Assembly: GCF_030286555.1 (NCBI RefSeq)
Contig: NZ_JASVWF010000001.1
Coordinates: forward strand, 1,240,001 to 1,304,000
Source: Actinomycetospora termitidis
GTDB lineage: Bacteria > Actinomycetota > Actinomycetes > Mycobacteriales > Pseudonocardiaceae
DNA length: 64,000 nt
Direction: 5' to 3'
Made by a program: the position numbers and the translations under genes. A model generated the notes under the pieces. The model was not told the DNA's origin. It saw nothing but the letters and a program-made list of their open reading frames with translations, and made no database searches. This document shows, one piece after another, positions 20,376 through 30,529 of this stretch (positions are counted from its first letter, which is position 1; the number at the start of each line of letters is the position of its first letter).

Positions 20376-20848
20376 ACGAGTTCGGGACCACGGAACGTGG
20401 CCGGGCGTGGCTGCGGCTGGCCGAGCCGCTGCGCGTCGTCCGGCCCAACCCGCACCTGGTGAGCGCCCGGTCGCTCGCCCGGTCGGACCGGGTGGAGCTG
20501 CGCCGGACCGTTCCCGGCCGGATCGAGGCGACGGTGGCCGACCGGCGGACGGTGGAGGTCGAGCTGACCTTTCCTCTCTGGGACGACGCCGAGCTCGCCG
20601 CTGCCCGGGGCGGGGAGTTCCCGGGCCTCGTTCCCGACGACGGGTCGGTGCGGGCCCGGTGCGGCTGCGGCCGGTCCGGCGACGCGCGCTGCCGGCACGT
20701 GCTCGCGACCCTGATCGAGCTCGCCCGCCGCGTCGACGAGTCGCCCGAGCTGGCGCCGGCCCTGCGCGGGCTCGAGGTGTCCGGGGCGGCGGCGGACCCC
20801 ACACGCATCCGGATCGCCGACCTCGACCCGTCGGCGTTCTGGACCTGA
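20369..20848 (+). CDS. SWIM zinc-finger protein, partner of the SNF2 ATPase
   Basis: The product is 159 aa from GTG 20369, overlapping the SNF2 stop by 7 bp. Residues ~105-125 hold the SWIM signature CGCGRSGDARCRH, i.e. C-x-C-x7-C-x-H, which binds zinc and mediates DNA or protein contact. Standard prokaryotic SNF2-SWIM pairs place SWIM proteins next to such helicases. The stop lies 92 bp before the dnaE2 start, with the LexA box in between. Confidence 0.85.
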   Translation: MLNEFGTTERGRAWLRLAEPLRVVRPNPHLVSARSLARSDRVELRRTVPGRIEATVADRRTVEVELTFPLWDDAELAAARGGEFPGLVPDDGSVRARCGCGRSGDARCRHVLATLIELARRVDESPELAPALRGLEVSGAAADPTRIRIADLDPSAFWT

Positions 20849-20898
20849 TCGGGGAATCCGCGCCACGCTGTCGGACCCTCCCGCTACAGTCGATCCCA

Positions 20899-20914
20899 TC
20901 GAACAGATGTTCGA
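20899..20914. promoter_or_regulatory. LexA (SOS) box before dnaE2
   Basis: TCGAACAGATGTTCGA matches TCGAAC-N4-GTTCGA perfectly. It lies 27 bp before the dnaE2 ATG and 51 bp after the SWIM gene stop, so dnaE2 has its own SOS promoter. Confidence 0.93.
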
Positions 20915-20940
20915 GCAGAGGCGATCGGGGAGGCCGAGGG

Positions 20941-23900
20941 ATGGGCTGGGGCAATCCGGCGGTCAGCTGGTCGGAGATGGAACGGATCCTCGCGGGGAAG
21001 CCGGTCCGGCCGGGGGACGCCCGGGCGCGGCGGCGTCCCGAGGTCGACGGGCCGGGCGCCGTGCACCCCGCCGACGTCGCGGCGGTCCCGGTGCGTCCCA
21101 GCCGATCGCGGGACGTGGTGCACCCCGGTGACGGGGGCGACTCGCCGGCCTGGAGCCGCACCCGGGCGCCGTACTCGCCGCCGCGGACGCCCCGGGCGGA
21201 CAGCACGGCCACGGTCCCCTACGCCGAGCTGCACGCCCACTCCACGTACAGCTTCCTCGACGGCGCGAGCCAGCCCGAGGAGCTCGTCGAGGAGGCCCAC
21301 CGGCTGGGGCTGGAGGCGATCGCGCTCACCGACCACGACGGGATGTACGGCGTGGTCCGGTTCGCCGAGGCCGCGCACGAGCTGGACGTCAGGACGGTCT
21401 TCGGGTCCGAGCTCTCGCTGGGGCTGTCCGCGCCGCAGAACGGGGTGGCCGACCCGGAGGGCGAGCACCTCCTGGTGCTGGCCCGCGACCCCGACGGCTA
21501 CCGCGCGATCTCCCGGGCGGTCACGGAGGCGGCGATGGACCCGCGGGCCGAGAAGGGCCACCCGGTGTACGACCTGGAGCGCACCGCGGCGACGCTGCGC
21601 GACCGGGTGGTCGTGCTCACCGGCTGCCGCAAGGGCCACGTCCGGCGGGCACTGGCGAGCGGGGGGCCGGAGGCCGCGGCCGCGGCGCTGGACCGGCTGG
21701 TGGGGCTGTTCGGGGCCGAGTCGGTGGCGGTGGAGCTCACCGACCACGGGCTGCCGGTCGACGTCGAGCGCAACGACCTGCTGGCCGACCTGGCGGCCCG
21801 GGCCGGCCTGCCCACGGTCGCGAGCACCGCGGCGCACTACGCGACGCCCGACCGGGCCCGGATCGCCGCGGCCCTGGGAGCGGTGCGGGCCCGGCGCAGC
21901 CTCGACGAGGCCGAGGGCTGGCTGCCGCCGGGCACGGCGCACCTGCGCTCCGGGGCGGAGATGGCCACCCGGTTCGCCCGCCACCCCGAGGCGGTGACCC
22001 ATGCCGCGGTGCTCGGCCGGGAGTGCGCGTTCGAGCTGGCGCTGCTCGCGCCCGAGCTCCCGCCGTTCACGGTCCCGGAGGGGGAGACCGAGGCGAGCTG
22101 GCTGCGTCACCTGGTCGACCACGGCGGCCGCGGGCGCTACGGCAGCCGCACCGACAGTCCGCGCGCGTGGGAGGTGATCGACCACGAGATGGCGATCATC
22201 GAGGGGCAGGGTTTCCCGGGGTACTTCCTCATCGTCGCCGACATCGTGCGGTTCTGCCGCGAGGCCGACATCTACTGCCAGGGCCGTGGATCGGCGGCCA
22301 ACTCGGCGGTCTGCTTCGCCCTCGGCATCACCCACGTCGACGCGGTGCAGATGGACCTGCTCTTCGAGCGGTTCCTCTCCCCGGAGCGCGACGGCTACCC
22401 CGACATCGACCTCGACATCGAGTCCGACCGGCGCGAGGAGGTCATCCAGTACGTCTACCGCCGCTACGGGCGGGACCGGGCCGCGCAGGTCGCCAACGTC
22501 ATCACCTACCGGCCCCGTTCGGCGGTCCGCGACGCGGCCCGGGCGCTCGGGCACTCCCAGGGCCAGCAGGACGCCTGGAGCAAGCACCTCGACCGGTGGG
22601 GCCCGGGGGCCGACCTGGGCGACCAGGTGCCGGGGATGCCGCGTGCGGTGGCCACCCTCGCCGAACAGATCGCGGGCTTCCCGCGCCACCTCGGCATCCA
22701 CTCCGGCGGCATGGTGATCTGCGACCGGCCGGTCGACCAGGTGGTGCCGGTGGAGTGGGCGCGGATGGAGGACCGCAGCGTCATCCAGTGGGACAAGGAC
22801 GACGCCGCCGCGGTCGGCCTGGTCAAGTTCGACCTGCTCGGGCTGGGCATGCTCTCGGTGCTGCACTACGCCAGCGACTACGTCGCCGCCCACCACGGGC
22901 GGCGCATCGAGCTCCACGAGCTGCAGCCCACCGATCCCGAGGTCTTCGCGATGCTCGCGCGGGGCGACTCGGTGGGGGTGTTCCAGGTGGAGTCGCGCGC
23001 CCAGATGGCCACCCTGCCGCGGTTGAAGCCCCGGAAGTTCTACGACCTGGTGGTGGAGGTCGCGCTCATCCGCCCCGGTCCGATCCAGGGCGGGTCGGTG
23101 CACCCCTACATCCGGCGGCGCAACGGCGACGAGCGCGTGGTCTACGACCACCCGCTGTGCGAGCCCGCCCTCCACAAGACCCTGGGGGTGCCCCTGTTCC
23201 AGGAGCAGCTGATGCAGCTGGCCACCGACGTCGCCGGGTTCTCCGCCGCCGAGGCCGACGAGCTGCGGCGGGCGCTCTCGGCGAAGCGCTCCGAGGAACG
23301 CCTCGAGCGCCTGCGGGACCGCTTCTACGCCGGCATGGCCCGCAACCAGATCACCGGTGACCTCGCCGACCGGATCTTCGCCAAGACCAAGGCGTTCGCG
23401 AACTTCGGCTTCCCGGAGAGCCACTCGATCAGCTTCGCGTCCCTGGTCTACGTGTCGGCCTGGTACAAGCACTACTTCCCGGCGGCGTTCTGCGCGGCCC
23501 TGTTGCGCGCGCAGCCGATGGGCTTCTACTCCCCGCAGAGCCTGGTGGCCGACGCCCGTCGGCACGGGGTCGTCGTGCTCGGCCCCGACGTCACCCGCAG
23601 CCGCGCCGAGCCCGAGCTCGAGGCGCACCCCGACAGCGAGGGCGACGTCGCCGTGCGCCTGGGGCTCGCGTCCGTGCGGGGGCTCGGCGACGAGGTCGCG
23701 GAGCGGATCGTCGCGGCGCGGGAGAGGGCCCCGTTCGACGGCCCCGCCGATCTCGCCCGCCGTGCCGACCTCACCACCGCCCACCTGGAGGCGCTGGCCA
23801 CCGGCGGGGCCCTGGCGTGCTTCGGGCTGGAGCGGCGGGAGGCCCTGTGGGCCGCGGGAGCGGCGGCCGCGGGCACCGCGGTGGTGCGCGGCGGCGCCCG

Positions 23901-24378
23901 GCAGGACCGCTTGCCCGACTCCGCGGTCGGGCTCGACGCGCCCGCCCTGCCGGGGATGTCCGCGGTGGAGCTGACGATCGCCGACGTCTGGGCCACGGGC
24001 CTCACCCCCGACGGGCACCCGGTGACCCACCTGCGCGCCGAACTGGACCGGCGCGGTGCCTACAGCGTCGCGGGGGTGGCGACGGTGCCGGAGGGGGAGC
24101 GGATCGAGGTCGGTGGCGTCGTCACCCACCGGCAGCGCCCGGCGACGGCGGGCGGGACGACGTTCCTCAACCTCGAGGACGAGACCGGGATGCTCAACGT
24201 GGTCTGCTCGGAGGGGCTGTGGGCGCGCCACCGGGTCGTGGCGCGGACGAGCGCGGCGCTGGTGATCCGCGGTCGGGTGGAGCGCGCGCACGACGCCCCG
24301 AGCGTGGTCAACCTCGTGGCCGATCGGGTGGAACGTCTGGATCTGGTGGTTCCGTCACGGTCGCGTGATTTCCAGTGA
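20941..24378 (+). CDS. dnaE2: Error-prone DNA polymerase III alpha-like DnaE2
   Basis: Damage-induced translesion polymerase, 1145 aa, the normal scale. After an ~90-residue N-terminal region the PHP domain opens with YAELHAHSTYSFLDGAS. The polymerase catalytic Asp residues lie in YPDIDLDIESDRREEVI. The region AVGLVKFDLLGLGMLSVLHY and the thumb/fingers are intact. A C-terminal OB-fold region (VGGVVTHRQRPATAGGTTF onward) is present, as in DnaE2. It works with ImuA' and ImuB; both operons are LexA-controlled here. A strong hairpin follows its stop. Confidence 0.97.
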   Translation: MGWGNPAVSWSEMERILAGKPVRPGDARARRRPEVDGPGAVHPADVAAVPVRPSRSRDVVHPGDGGDSPAWSRTRAPYSPPRTPRADSTATVPYAELHAHSTYSFLDGASQPEELVEEAHRLGLEAIALTDHDGMYGVVRFAEAAHELDVRTVFGSELSLGLSAPQNGVADPEGEHLLVLARDPDGYRAISRAVTEAAMDPRAEKGHPVYDLERTAATLRDRVVVLTGCRKGHVRRALASGGPEAAAAALDRLVGLFGAESVAVELTDHGLPVDVERNDLLADLAARAGLPTVASTAAHYATPDRARIAAALGAVRARRSLDEAEGWLPPGTAHLRSGAEMATRFARHPEAVTHAAVLGRECAFELALLAPELPPFTVPEGETEASWLRHLVDHGGRGRYGSRTDSPRAWEVIDHEMAIIEGQGFPGYFLIVADIVRFCREADIYCQGRGSAANSAVCFALGITHVDAVQMDLLFERFLSPERDGYPDIDLDIESDRREEVIQYVYRRYGRDRAAQVANVITYRPRSAVRDAARALGHSQGQQDAWSKHLDRWGPGADLGDQVPGMPRAVATLAEQIAGFPRHLGIHSGGMVICDRPVDQVVPVEWARMEDRSVIQWDKDDAAAVGLVKFDLLGLGMLSVLHYASDYVAAHHGRRIELHELQPTDPEVFAMLARGDSVGVFQVESRAQMATLPRLKPRKFYDLVVEVALIRPGPIQGGSVHPYIRRRNGDERVVYDHPLCEPALHKTLGVPLFQEQLMQLATDVAGFSAAEADELRRALSAKRSEERLERLRDRFYAGMARNQITGDLADRIFAKTKAFANFGFPESHSISFASLVYVSAWYKHYFPAAFCAALLRAQPMGFYSPQSLVADARRHGVVVLGPDVTRSRAEPELEAHPDSEGDVAVRLGLASVRGLGDEVAERIVAARERAPFDGPADLARRADLTTAHLEALATGGALACFGLERREALWAAGAAAAGTAVVRGGARQDRLPDSAVGLDAPALPGMSAVELTIADVWATGLTPDGHPVTHLRAELDRRGAYSVAGVATVPEGERIEVGGVVTHRQRPATAGGTTFLNLEDETGMLNVVCSEGLWARHRVVARTSAALVIRGRVERAHDAPSVVNLVADRVERLDLVVPSRSRDFQ

Positions 24379-24399
24379 CCGGGGCCCGGCACACTGCCT

Positions 24400-24438
24400 G
24401 GGGTGTCCCCGGCCGGTGCGAACGGCCGGGGACACCCC
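24400..24438. terminator. Bidirectional hairpin between dnaE2 and acetate-transporter-like gene
   Basis: A perfect 16-bp stem, GGGGTGTCCCCGGCCG with CGGCCGGGGACACCCC, and a 7-nt loop, placed between convergent stops at 24378 and 24458. It can act on either strand. Confidence 0.85.
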
Positions 24439-24457
24439 CGTCAGCGGTGGTGGGGGC

Positions 24458-25132
24458 TCAGCCGCCGACGAGCGGCTTGCCCATGGGGAGGGCGCCGCCA
24501 CCGGTCGCCTGGCCCAGCGCGTCGAAGAACAGGTAGACGCCGACCAGGGTGAACGCGAACACCGCGATGCCACCCCCGAACAGCAGACCCGTCGACCCGC
24601 CGGCGGTGCCCAGCAGCACGAGCAGCAGCGCGATGTCGACCAGCACGAACAGCAGGGTGAACACCGCCGGCAGCCGCAGCGACGCGAGCGTGAGGACGAC
24701 GACGCCGATCAGCCAGGTGAGCAGGAACGTCTCCTGGGCCGCCACCGCCGCGCCCTCCGCGGTCGCGTCGCCGAACCAGTTGTGCCCGAGCCCGACCACC
24801 AGCAACGCGAAGCTCAACCAGAAGCCCGCGAAGATCCCGAAGATGGCCGCCACCGCTCCGGCCCCCGTGCGGATGGCCCAGAGGCAGGCCACGACCTGGC
24901 CGATGCCGGTGCACATGAACAGGATCGGGACCATGCCGATCGCCGCGTTGTCGGACGAGCCGGTGAAGCCGATCAGGTAGAGACCCAGCGCGATCGACCC
25001 GATCACGAACGTCGGGACACCCACCAGGGCCGGGTTGGCGGCCGCCGCGGCCGCCTCGTCGGCAGCTGCGTCAGCCGCCCGGGTGTCGGCGGCGTGCGCC
25101 CCCGTACTCTCGTCGACCGTGGTCATCGCCAC
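24458..25132 (-). CDS. GPR1/FUN34/YaaH (acetate uptake) family transporter
   Basis: The product is 224 aa. Six hydrophobic helices follow an Ala/Asp-rich N-terminus of ~35 residues. The family motif NPAxxG appears as NPALVGVPTFVIGSIALGL. Relatives such as E. coli SatP carry acetate or succinate with protons. The gene is transcribed alone, toward the shared hairpin after dnaE2. Two in-frame Met codons lie at the start (25132 and 25126); either could serve. Confidence 0.8.
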   Translation of the reverse strand: MAMTTVDESTGAHAADTRAADAAADEAAAAAANPALVGVPTFVIGSIALGLYLIGFTGSSDNAAIGMVPILFMCTGIGQVVACLWAIRTGAGAVAAIFGIFAGFWLSFALLVVGLGHNWFGDATAEGAAVAAQETFLLTWLIGVVVLTLASLRLPAVFTLLFVLVDIALLLVLLGTAGGSTGLLFGGGIAVFAFTLVGVYLFFDALGQATGGGALPMGKPLVGG

Positions 25133-25295
25133 TCCTTCGTGCTGCAGATGACGGGGCGTGGCGACGCCGGTGCTGCTCCGGGCGTCGCACGGTGACCCGC
25201 TGACTGATCGAGTGTGATCTCACGCACCGCACACGCGGAACCGACCGTCCGTAGGGGTAAGCGCCTGCCATGACGGCTCGTGTACCGGTTCAGGC

Positions 25296-25850
25296 ATGCT
25301 CGCGCCCATGAGGCGCCTGCCCCGTTCCAGCCGGTCGGACAGTGTCACCGGAGGGGGAGTGCCTCTCCGTCTCCTCTCCGGCGTCCTCGCCGGGGCCGCC
25401 GGGACGGCCGCGATGACGATCACCGGGCGGCTCCATCGGGAGCTGTACGCCCGGCGCCGGGGCGTGGCGCCGTCGGAGATCACCGAGATCCTCGACTACG
25501 ACGACAGCGACCACGTGGTCGTCGCGGCGTCCAGGCTGTTGCAGGCGGTGTCCGGGCGGGCACCGGAGTCCTCCGGCGCCCGGCGAGCCCTGTTCTGGCT
25601 CGTGCACTGGGGATACGGGTCCGCGGTGGGTGTGGCCCACGCCGAGCTGCGGCACCGCCTCGGGGAGCCCACGGCAGGCATCGCCTTCTTCCTCGGCTGC
25701 CAGACGATGGCGCTCTCGCTGTTCCCGGTCCTCGGCGGCACCCCGGCCCCGTGGCGCTGGACGCCCCGACTGATGACGACGAGCCTCGCCCAGCACGTGG
25801 TCTACGCCGGGGCGGTCGCGGGCGCCGACGCCGCGCTCGCCCGGGGATGA
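25296..25850 (+). CDS. Hypothetical membrane-associated protein
   Basis: The product is 184 aa. Four moderately hydrophobic segments are visible (LLSGVLAGAAGTAAM, FWLVHWGYGSAVGVAHA, GIAFFLGCQTMALSLFPVL, QHVVYAGAVAGADAA). The layout, with a G-T-A-A-M helix and an H-W-G-Y-G helix, recalls YagU/DUF1440-like inner-membrane proteins, but I am not sure. Its stop overlaps the K+ channel start as ATGA, so the two are co-translated. Confidence 0.6.
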   Translation: MLAPMRRLPRSSRSDSVTGGGVPLRLLSGVLAGAAGTAAMTITGRLHRELYARRRGVAPSEITEILDYDDSDHVVVAASRLLQAVSGRAPESSGARRALFWLVHWGYGSAVGVAHAELRHRLGEPTAGIAFFLGCQTMALSLFPVLGGTPAPWRWTPRLMTTSLAQHVVYAGAVAGADAALARG

Positions 25851-27718
25851 GCGCCGACCACGACCTCGCCCCGCCCCCGCGGGACCACGTCGTCGTGTGC
25901 GGCCTCGGCGGCCTGGGCTGGCGGATCGTCGAGCAGCTCCACCACCGGGGTGAGCCGGTCGTCGTGGTCGACCGCGCCCCAGACCCGGCCCGGGTCCGGG
26001 TCCTCGCCGACCGCGGGGTCGCCGTCGTCGAGGCGGACGCGACCCTGCCCGGCAGCCTGGAGGTGGCCGGCCTCGCCGGGGCGCGTGCCGTGGTGTGCGT
26101 CGAGGACGGCGACGCCGGGGAACTGCGCAACCTCCACGTCGCCCTCCAGGTCCGGGAGCACCGCCCCGGCCTCCGGGTCGTCACCGCCATCGGCAACGCC
26201 GCGATCGGGCGGGCCGTGGCCGACGACCCGGGACCCGGATCGGTGCTCGACGTCGCCGACCTCGTCACGCCGGCCCTCGTCGAAGCGTGCCTGCGCAGCC
26301 CGGTGCACGCCCTCGACGTCGCCGGGAGCCGGTTCGTCGCCGTCGCGACGACCGCGCCCGCCCCGGGCACCCTGCGGTCGCTCTACGGCGACCTGGCGCC
26401 GCTCGCGGTCACCGACTCCTCCGGCGCCGTGCACGTCTGCCCGAGCCGCGACCACCCCGTGGGGGCGGGCGAGGCGGTGACGTTGCTCGGCACCGGCGAG
26501 GAGATCGCCGCCGCCGCCGTCGACACCGGGCCTCCGTCCGCCCCGCGCCGTCGCGCGCCGACCACCCGGCGCGGCGGCGGGTACGACCCGGACGCGGCCC
26601 GGGGTCGTGCCGGTCCCACGACCCGGACGCTGGCCGTCCTGACGGCGCTCGGCCGGGAGTCCGACCGCGGCCTGCGGTGGGCCCTCGTGGCGCTCCTCGG
26701 GCTGCTCGTGGTGTCGACGGCGGTGATCTCGCTCGGCTACCGCTACCCCGACGGCACCCACATGGCCGTCGTCGACGCGCTGTACTTCACGGTGGAGTCC
26801 GTCGCCACGGTCGGCTTCGGCGACTTCAGCTTCGCCGACCAGCACGTCTGGCTGCGGCTGTGGGCGGTCTTCCTCATGCTCGCCGGGATCGTCACCACCG
26901 CGATCCCGATCGCCTTCTTCACCGACATGCTGATCAGCCGACGGCTCTCCGCGACCGCGGGACGACGGGCCGCGTCGGCGGCGGTGGGCCACGTGGTCAT
27001 CGTCGGCCTGGGGGCGGTCGGTGTGTCGGTGCTGGAGGCGCTGGCCGCCCGCGGCCGCGACGTCGTGGTCGTGGAGGCCGACCCGCGCAACCGGCACCTG
27101 CCGCGCGCCCGCACGCTGGGCGTGCCGGTGGTGTTCGGGGACGCGACCACCCCGGCGGTCCTGCGCGACGCCCGCGTGCCGCAGGCCGCGGCGGTGGCCG
27201 TGCTCACCAGCGACGACATGGCCAACATCGAGACCGGGCTCGCCGTGCGCGACGTGCTCGCCGCCCGGTGGGACGACGTGCCCGTGGTGCTGCGGCTCTT
27301 CGACCGCGAGCTGGGCCGCACGGTCGCCGCCCGGTTCGGGTTCGGGGCGGTCCGGTCGATCGACGAGCTCGCCGCGCCGTGGTTCGTCGGTGCCGCGCTC
27401 GGGCTGGACGTGCTCGGCACCTTCCCGGTGCACGGGCACGCCTTCCTGCTGGGGCGGCTGCGGGTGGAGCCGGGCAGCGGCCTCGACGGGCTCGCGATGC
27501 GCGACCTCTCCCTCCGGACGCGGGTGATCGCCCTGCGCCGGGCCGCCGCCGACGACCCGGCGCGCCACGACGCCCCGCTCGAGCACCCGCCCCGGCGGGA
27601 CACCCGCTTCGCCGCCGGTGACCAGGTGTTCCTGGTCGGGCCGGACTCCGAGCTGCTCGAGGTCCTCACCCGGTCCCGGACCGAGGCCCCTGACGTGCGG
27701 AGTCCGGGCGGGACATGA
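25847..27718 (+). CDS. Potassium channel with RCK domains on both sides of the pore
   Basis: The product is 623 aa. The order is unusual: a TrkA-N/RCK domain first ([18 protein letters not shown], residues ~14-225), then a two-helix pore (residues ~265-360), then a second TrkA-N domain ([18 protein letters not shown], from ~383) and a TrkA-C region. The pore carries the K+ selectivity filter TVGFGD. Both nucleotide-binding motifs (GxGxxG) look intact, so NAD or nucleotide gating is likely. The N-terminal RCK before the pore distinguishes it from MthK-type channels. It overlaps the upstream membrane gene by 4 bp. Confidence 0.88.
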   Translation: MSADHDLAPPPRDHVVVCGLGGLGWRIVEQLHHRGEPVVVVDRAPDPARVRVLADRGVAVVEADATLPGSLEVAGLAGARAVVCVEDGDAGELRNLHVALQVREHRPGLRVVTAIGNAAIGRAVADDPGPGSVLDVADLVTPALVEACLRSPVHALDVAGSRFVAVATTAPAPGTLRSLYGDLAPLAVTDSSGAVHVCPSRDHPVGAGEAVTLLGTGEEIAAAAVDTGPPSAPRRRAPTTRRGGGYDPDAARGRAGPTTRTLAVLTALGRESDRGLRWALVALLGLLVVSTAVISLGYRYPDGTHMAVVDALYFTVESVATVGFGDFSFADQHVWLRLWAVFLMLAGIVTTAIPIAFFTDMLISRRLSATAGRRAASAAVGHVVIVGLGAVGVSVLEALAARGRDVVVVEADPRNRHLPRARTLGVPVVFGDATTPAVLRDARVPQAAAVAVLTSDDMANIETGLAVRDVLAARWDDVPVVLRLFDRELGRTVAARFGFGAVRSIDELAAPWFVGAALGLDVLGTFPVHGHAFLLGRLRVEPGSGLDGLAMRDLSLRTRVIALRRAAADDPARHDAPLEHPPRRDTRFAAGDQVFLVGPDSELLEVLTRSRTEAPDVRSPGGT

Positions 27719-27726
27719 TGGGTGGC

Positions 27727-28575
27727 GTGACCGCGACGATCCTGGACGGCAAGGCCACCCTCGCGACGATCAGCGCCGAGCTCGCGGAGCGCGTCGCGAA
27801 GCTCACCGCGGACGGACGGACACCCGGCCTCGGCACGGTGCTGGTCGGCGACGACCCCGGGTCGCAGTCCTACGTCCGCGCGAAGCACCGGGACTGCGCC
27901 AAGGTCGGGATCGAGTCGATCCGCCGCGACCTGCCCGCGGACGCCACCCAGGCCGACGTCGAGCGGGCCGTCGACGAGCTGAACGCCGACCCGGCGTGCA
28001 CCGGCTACATCGTGCAGCTGCCCCTGCCGAAGGGCGTCGACGCGAACGCGGTGCTCGAGCGGATCGACCCGGACAAGGACGCCGACGGGCTGCACCCGAC
28101 CAACCTCGGCCGCCTCGTGCTGAACGAGCCGGCGCCGCTGCCGTGCACGCCGCGCGGCATCGTCGAGCTGCTCCGCCGCTACGAGGTGCCGCTGGACGGG
28201 GCGAAGGTCACGGTGCTCGGCCGCGGCCTGACCGTGGGCCGGCCCCTGGGCCTGCTGCTCACGCGTCGGTCGGAGAACGCGACGGTCACCCTGTGCCACA
28301 CCGGCACCCGCGACCTGGCGGCCGAGACCCGGGCCGCCGACGTGATCGTCGCGGCCGCCGGAGTCCCCGGCATCATCACCGCGGACATGGTCAAGCCGGG
28401 CGCGGCCGTCCTCGACGTCGGCGTCTCGCGCGGCCCGGACGGGATCCTGGGCGACGTGGCGGAGGACGTCCGGGAGGTCGCGGGCTTCGTCGCCCCGAAC
28501 CCGGGCGGGGTCGGCCCGATGACGCGCGCGATGCTGCTCACCAACGTGGTCGAGCGTGCGGAGGCGGGAGGCTGA
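27727..28575 (+). CDS. folD: Methylene-THF dehydrogenase/cyclohydrolase
   Basis: The product is 282 aa from GTG 27727 ([11 protein letters not shown], matching the usual FolD start); ATG 27715 is an alternative that overlaps the channel gene. It interconverts 5,10-methylene-THF and 10-formyl-THF, feeding purine synthesis, which PurN and PurH upstream also need. Key segments: [14 protein letters not shown] (catalytic Tyr and Lys), [25 protein letters not shown], the NADP site [11 protein letters not shown] and the signature [14 protein letters not shown]. All are intact. Confidence 0.96.
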   Translation: MTATILDGKATLATISAELAERVAKLTADGRTPGLGTVLVGDDPGSQSYVRAKHRDCAKVGIESIRRDLPADATQADVERAVDELNADPACTGYIVQLPLPKGVDANAVLERIDPDKDADGLHPTNLGRLVLNEPAPLPCTPRGIVELLRRYEVPLDGAKVTVLGRGLTVGRPLGLLLTRRSENATVTLCHTGTRDLAAETRAADVIVAAAGVPGIITADMVKPGAAVLDVGVSRGPDGILGDVAEDVREVAGFVAPNPGGVGPMTRAMLLTNVVERAEAGG

Positions 28576-28580
28576 CGGCG

Positions 28581-29027
28581 ATGACGGAGCCGGAGCGCCC
28601 GGACGGGCCCGACCCGGCGTCGGGAACGACGACGGACGTCGAGGATGCGGATTCCCTGCCACTGGATGACAGCAACGACGCGCTGCCACACGAGGGTCCC
28701 CGGCACGCCCGCCCGCCCCGCACCGTCGGCGACTACGCCCGCGCGCTGCTGCACCGGCTGCGCGCGCAGGCGGCGCTCGCGTCGGTGCTGGCGGTGCTGG
28801 TCGTCGGGTTCGTCCGGATCGCGCTGCAGCACTGGCGGGACGGCACGACGATCGTCGGGATCGCCCTGCTCCTCGCGGCCGTGCTGCGGGTGGCCCTGCC
28901 CGACCGCACCGTCGGCCTGCTCGCCGTCCGGCCGCGCCGCACGGACGTGCTCACCTACGCACTGTTCGGGGCCGTGGTGATCCTGCTCTCGCTCACGATC
29001 ACCGGCGGACCCCTGACCGTCCGCTGA
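28581..29027 (+). CDS. DUF3017 membrane protein
   Basis: The product is 148 aa, starting 5 bp after the folD stop. A polar N-terminus of ~50 residues is followed by three hydrophobic helices (LASVLAVLVVGFVRIALQHW, TTIVGIALLLAAVLRVALP, VLTYALFGAVVILLSLTIT). DUF3017 genes regularly follow folD in actinobacteria, and function is unknown. It probably shares the folD transcript. Confidence 0.8.
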   Translation: MTEPERPDGPDPASGTTTDVEDADSLPLDDSNDALPHEGPRHARPPRTVGDYARALLHRLRAQAALASVLAVLVVGFVRIALQHWRDGTTIVGIALLLAAVLRVALPDRTVGLLAVRPRRTDVLTYALFGAVVILLSLTITGGPLTVR

Positions 29028-29207
29028 CGGCCCCCCGACGGGGTGACCCGTGCGACCCGCCACGGCCGGTCGCGCGGAGTGTCACGTTGATAGCGTGCGG
29101 GAAGTGGGAGCGCACGGGGCCGTGCCGGACCGGACGGCCGTCGGAAGCGCGATCCCGAGTGAGTCCGTGCGGCGCCGTCACCCGGCGCGAGAGGAGAGCC
29201 CGCAGAC

Positions 29208-30422
29208 GTGGCGAAGATCAAGGTGGAGGGCACCGTCGTCGAGCTGGACGGCGACGAGATGACCCGGATCATCTGGCAGTTCATCAAGGACAAGCTGATC
29301 CACCCGTACCTCGAGATCGACCTCGAGTACTACGACCTCGGGATCGAGTATCGCGACCAGACCGACGACCAGGTCACGGTGGACGCGGCGAACGCGATCA
29401 AGAAGCACGGCGTCGGCGTGAAGTGCGCGACGATCACGCCGGACGAGGCGCGGGTCGAGGAGTTCGGCCTCAAGCGGATGTACCGCTCGCCCAACGGCAC
29501 CATCCGCAACATCCTCGGCGGCACGATCTTCCGCGAGCCGATCGTCTGTTCCAACATCCCGCGCTACGTCCCGCACTGGACGAAGCCGATCGTCGTCGGC
29601 CGCCACGCCCACGGCGACCAGTACCTGGCCCAGGACTTCAAGGTCCCCGGCCCGGGCACCGTCACCATCACCTACACCCCCGACGGTGGCGGCGAGCCGA
29701 TGGAGTTCCAGGTCGCGAAGTTCCCCGAGGACGGGGGCGTCGCGCTGGGCATGTACAACTTCAAGAACTCGATCGTCGACTTCGCCCGCGCCTCGCTGCG
29801 CTACGGCCTGGACCGCGGCTTCCCGGTCTACATGTCGACGAAGAACACCATCCTCAAGGCGTACGACGGCATGTTCCGCGACACCTTCGAGGAGATCTTC
29901 GAGTCGGAGTTCAAGGCCGACTTCGAGAAGGCCGGGCTCACCTACGAGCACCGCCTGATCGACGACATGGTCGCCGCCGCCATCAAGTGGGAGGGCGGCT
30001 ACGTCTGGGCCTGCAAGAACTACGACGGCGACGTCGAGTCCGACATCGTCGCGCAGGGCTTCGGCTCGCTCGGCCTCATGACCTCGGTCCTCATGACGCC
30101 CGACGGCACCGTCGAGGCCGAGGCCGCCCACGGCACGGTGACCCGGCACTTCCGCCAGCACCAGCAGGGCAAGGAGACCTCGACCAACCCGATCGCGTCG
30201 ATCTTCGCGTGGTCGCGGGGTCTGGCCCAGCGCGGCCGGCTCGACTCCAACGACGAGCTGGTCGACTTCGCCGAGAAGCTCGAGCAGGTCTGCATCTCGA
30301 CCGTCGAGGACGGCAAGATGACCAAGGACCTGGCGCTGCTGATCGGCAAGGACGCGCCGTACCTCAACACCCAGGACTTCCTCGACGCGATCGACGAGGG
30401 CCTGCAGAAGGCGATGGCCTGA
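29208..30422 (+). CDS. icd: NADP-dependent isocitrate dehydrogenase (eukaryotic-like type)
   Basis: A TCA-cycle enzyme making 2-oxoglutarate, CO2 and NADPH; 404 aa, matching the IDH1-like subfamily. The N-terminus reads [18 protein letters not shown]. The substrate loop [20 protein letters not shown] holds the Ser/Asn/Arg ligands, and metal Asp residues lie in [10 protein letters not shown] and [23 protein letters not shown]-binding residues lie in [26 protein letters not shown]. It starts at GTG 29208 with GAGGAGA about 13 bp upstream. It is transcribed alone, with palindromic element B 23 bp after its stop. Confidence 0.97.
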   Translation: MAKIKVEGTVVELDGDEMTRIIWQFIKDKLIHPYLEIDLEYYDLGIEYRDQTDDQVTVDAANAIKKHGVGVKCATITPDEARVEEFGLKRMYRSPNGTIRNILGGTIFREPIVCSNIPRYVPHWTKPIVVGRHAHGDQYLAQDFKVPGPGTVTITYTPDGGGEPMEFQVAKFPEDGGVALGMYNFKNSIVDFARASLRYGLDRGFPVYMSTKNTILKAYDGMFRDTFEEIFESEFKADFEKAGLTYEHRLIDDMVAAAIKWEGGYVWACKNYDGDVESDIVAQGFGSLGLMTSVLMTPDGTVEAEAAHGTVTRHFRQHQQGKETSTNPIASIFAWSRGLAQRGRLDSNDELVDFAEKLEQVCISTVEDGKMTKDLALLIGKDAPYLNTQDFLDAIDEGLQKAMA

Positions 30423-30444
30423 GCCGTTCGGCCCAGCCCCCCTC

Positions 30445-30500
30445 TGAACGAACGGCACTCTCGCGCTCATAGAAGCTGCGAGGGTGCCGTTCGTTCGTTC
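30445..30500. repeat. Palindromic intergenic element, copy B
   Basis: The arms GAACGAACGGCACTCTCGC and GCGAGGGTGCCGTTCGTTC flank a 13-nt loop GCTCATAGAAGCT. It is the reverse orientation of copies A and C. It lies 23 bp after icd and 30 bp before the first AI-2E transporter gene, so it probably ends the icd transcript. Confidence 0.88.
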
Positions 30501-30529
30501 CGGGGCACCCGGCCTGCGACACTCCGCGC

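Noticed and set aside
20884-24291. 1135-residue minus-strand open frame opposite dnaE2
   Set aside because: It is the mirror of a conserved coding frame in high-GC DNA; no start site or domain supports it.
29080-29100. CGTTGA before icd as a BldN-type promoter
   Set aside because: There is a CGTTGA, but the position 16 bp upstream does not resemble CGTRAC, and a TCA-cycle gene is not expected in that regulon.
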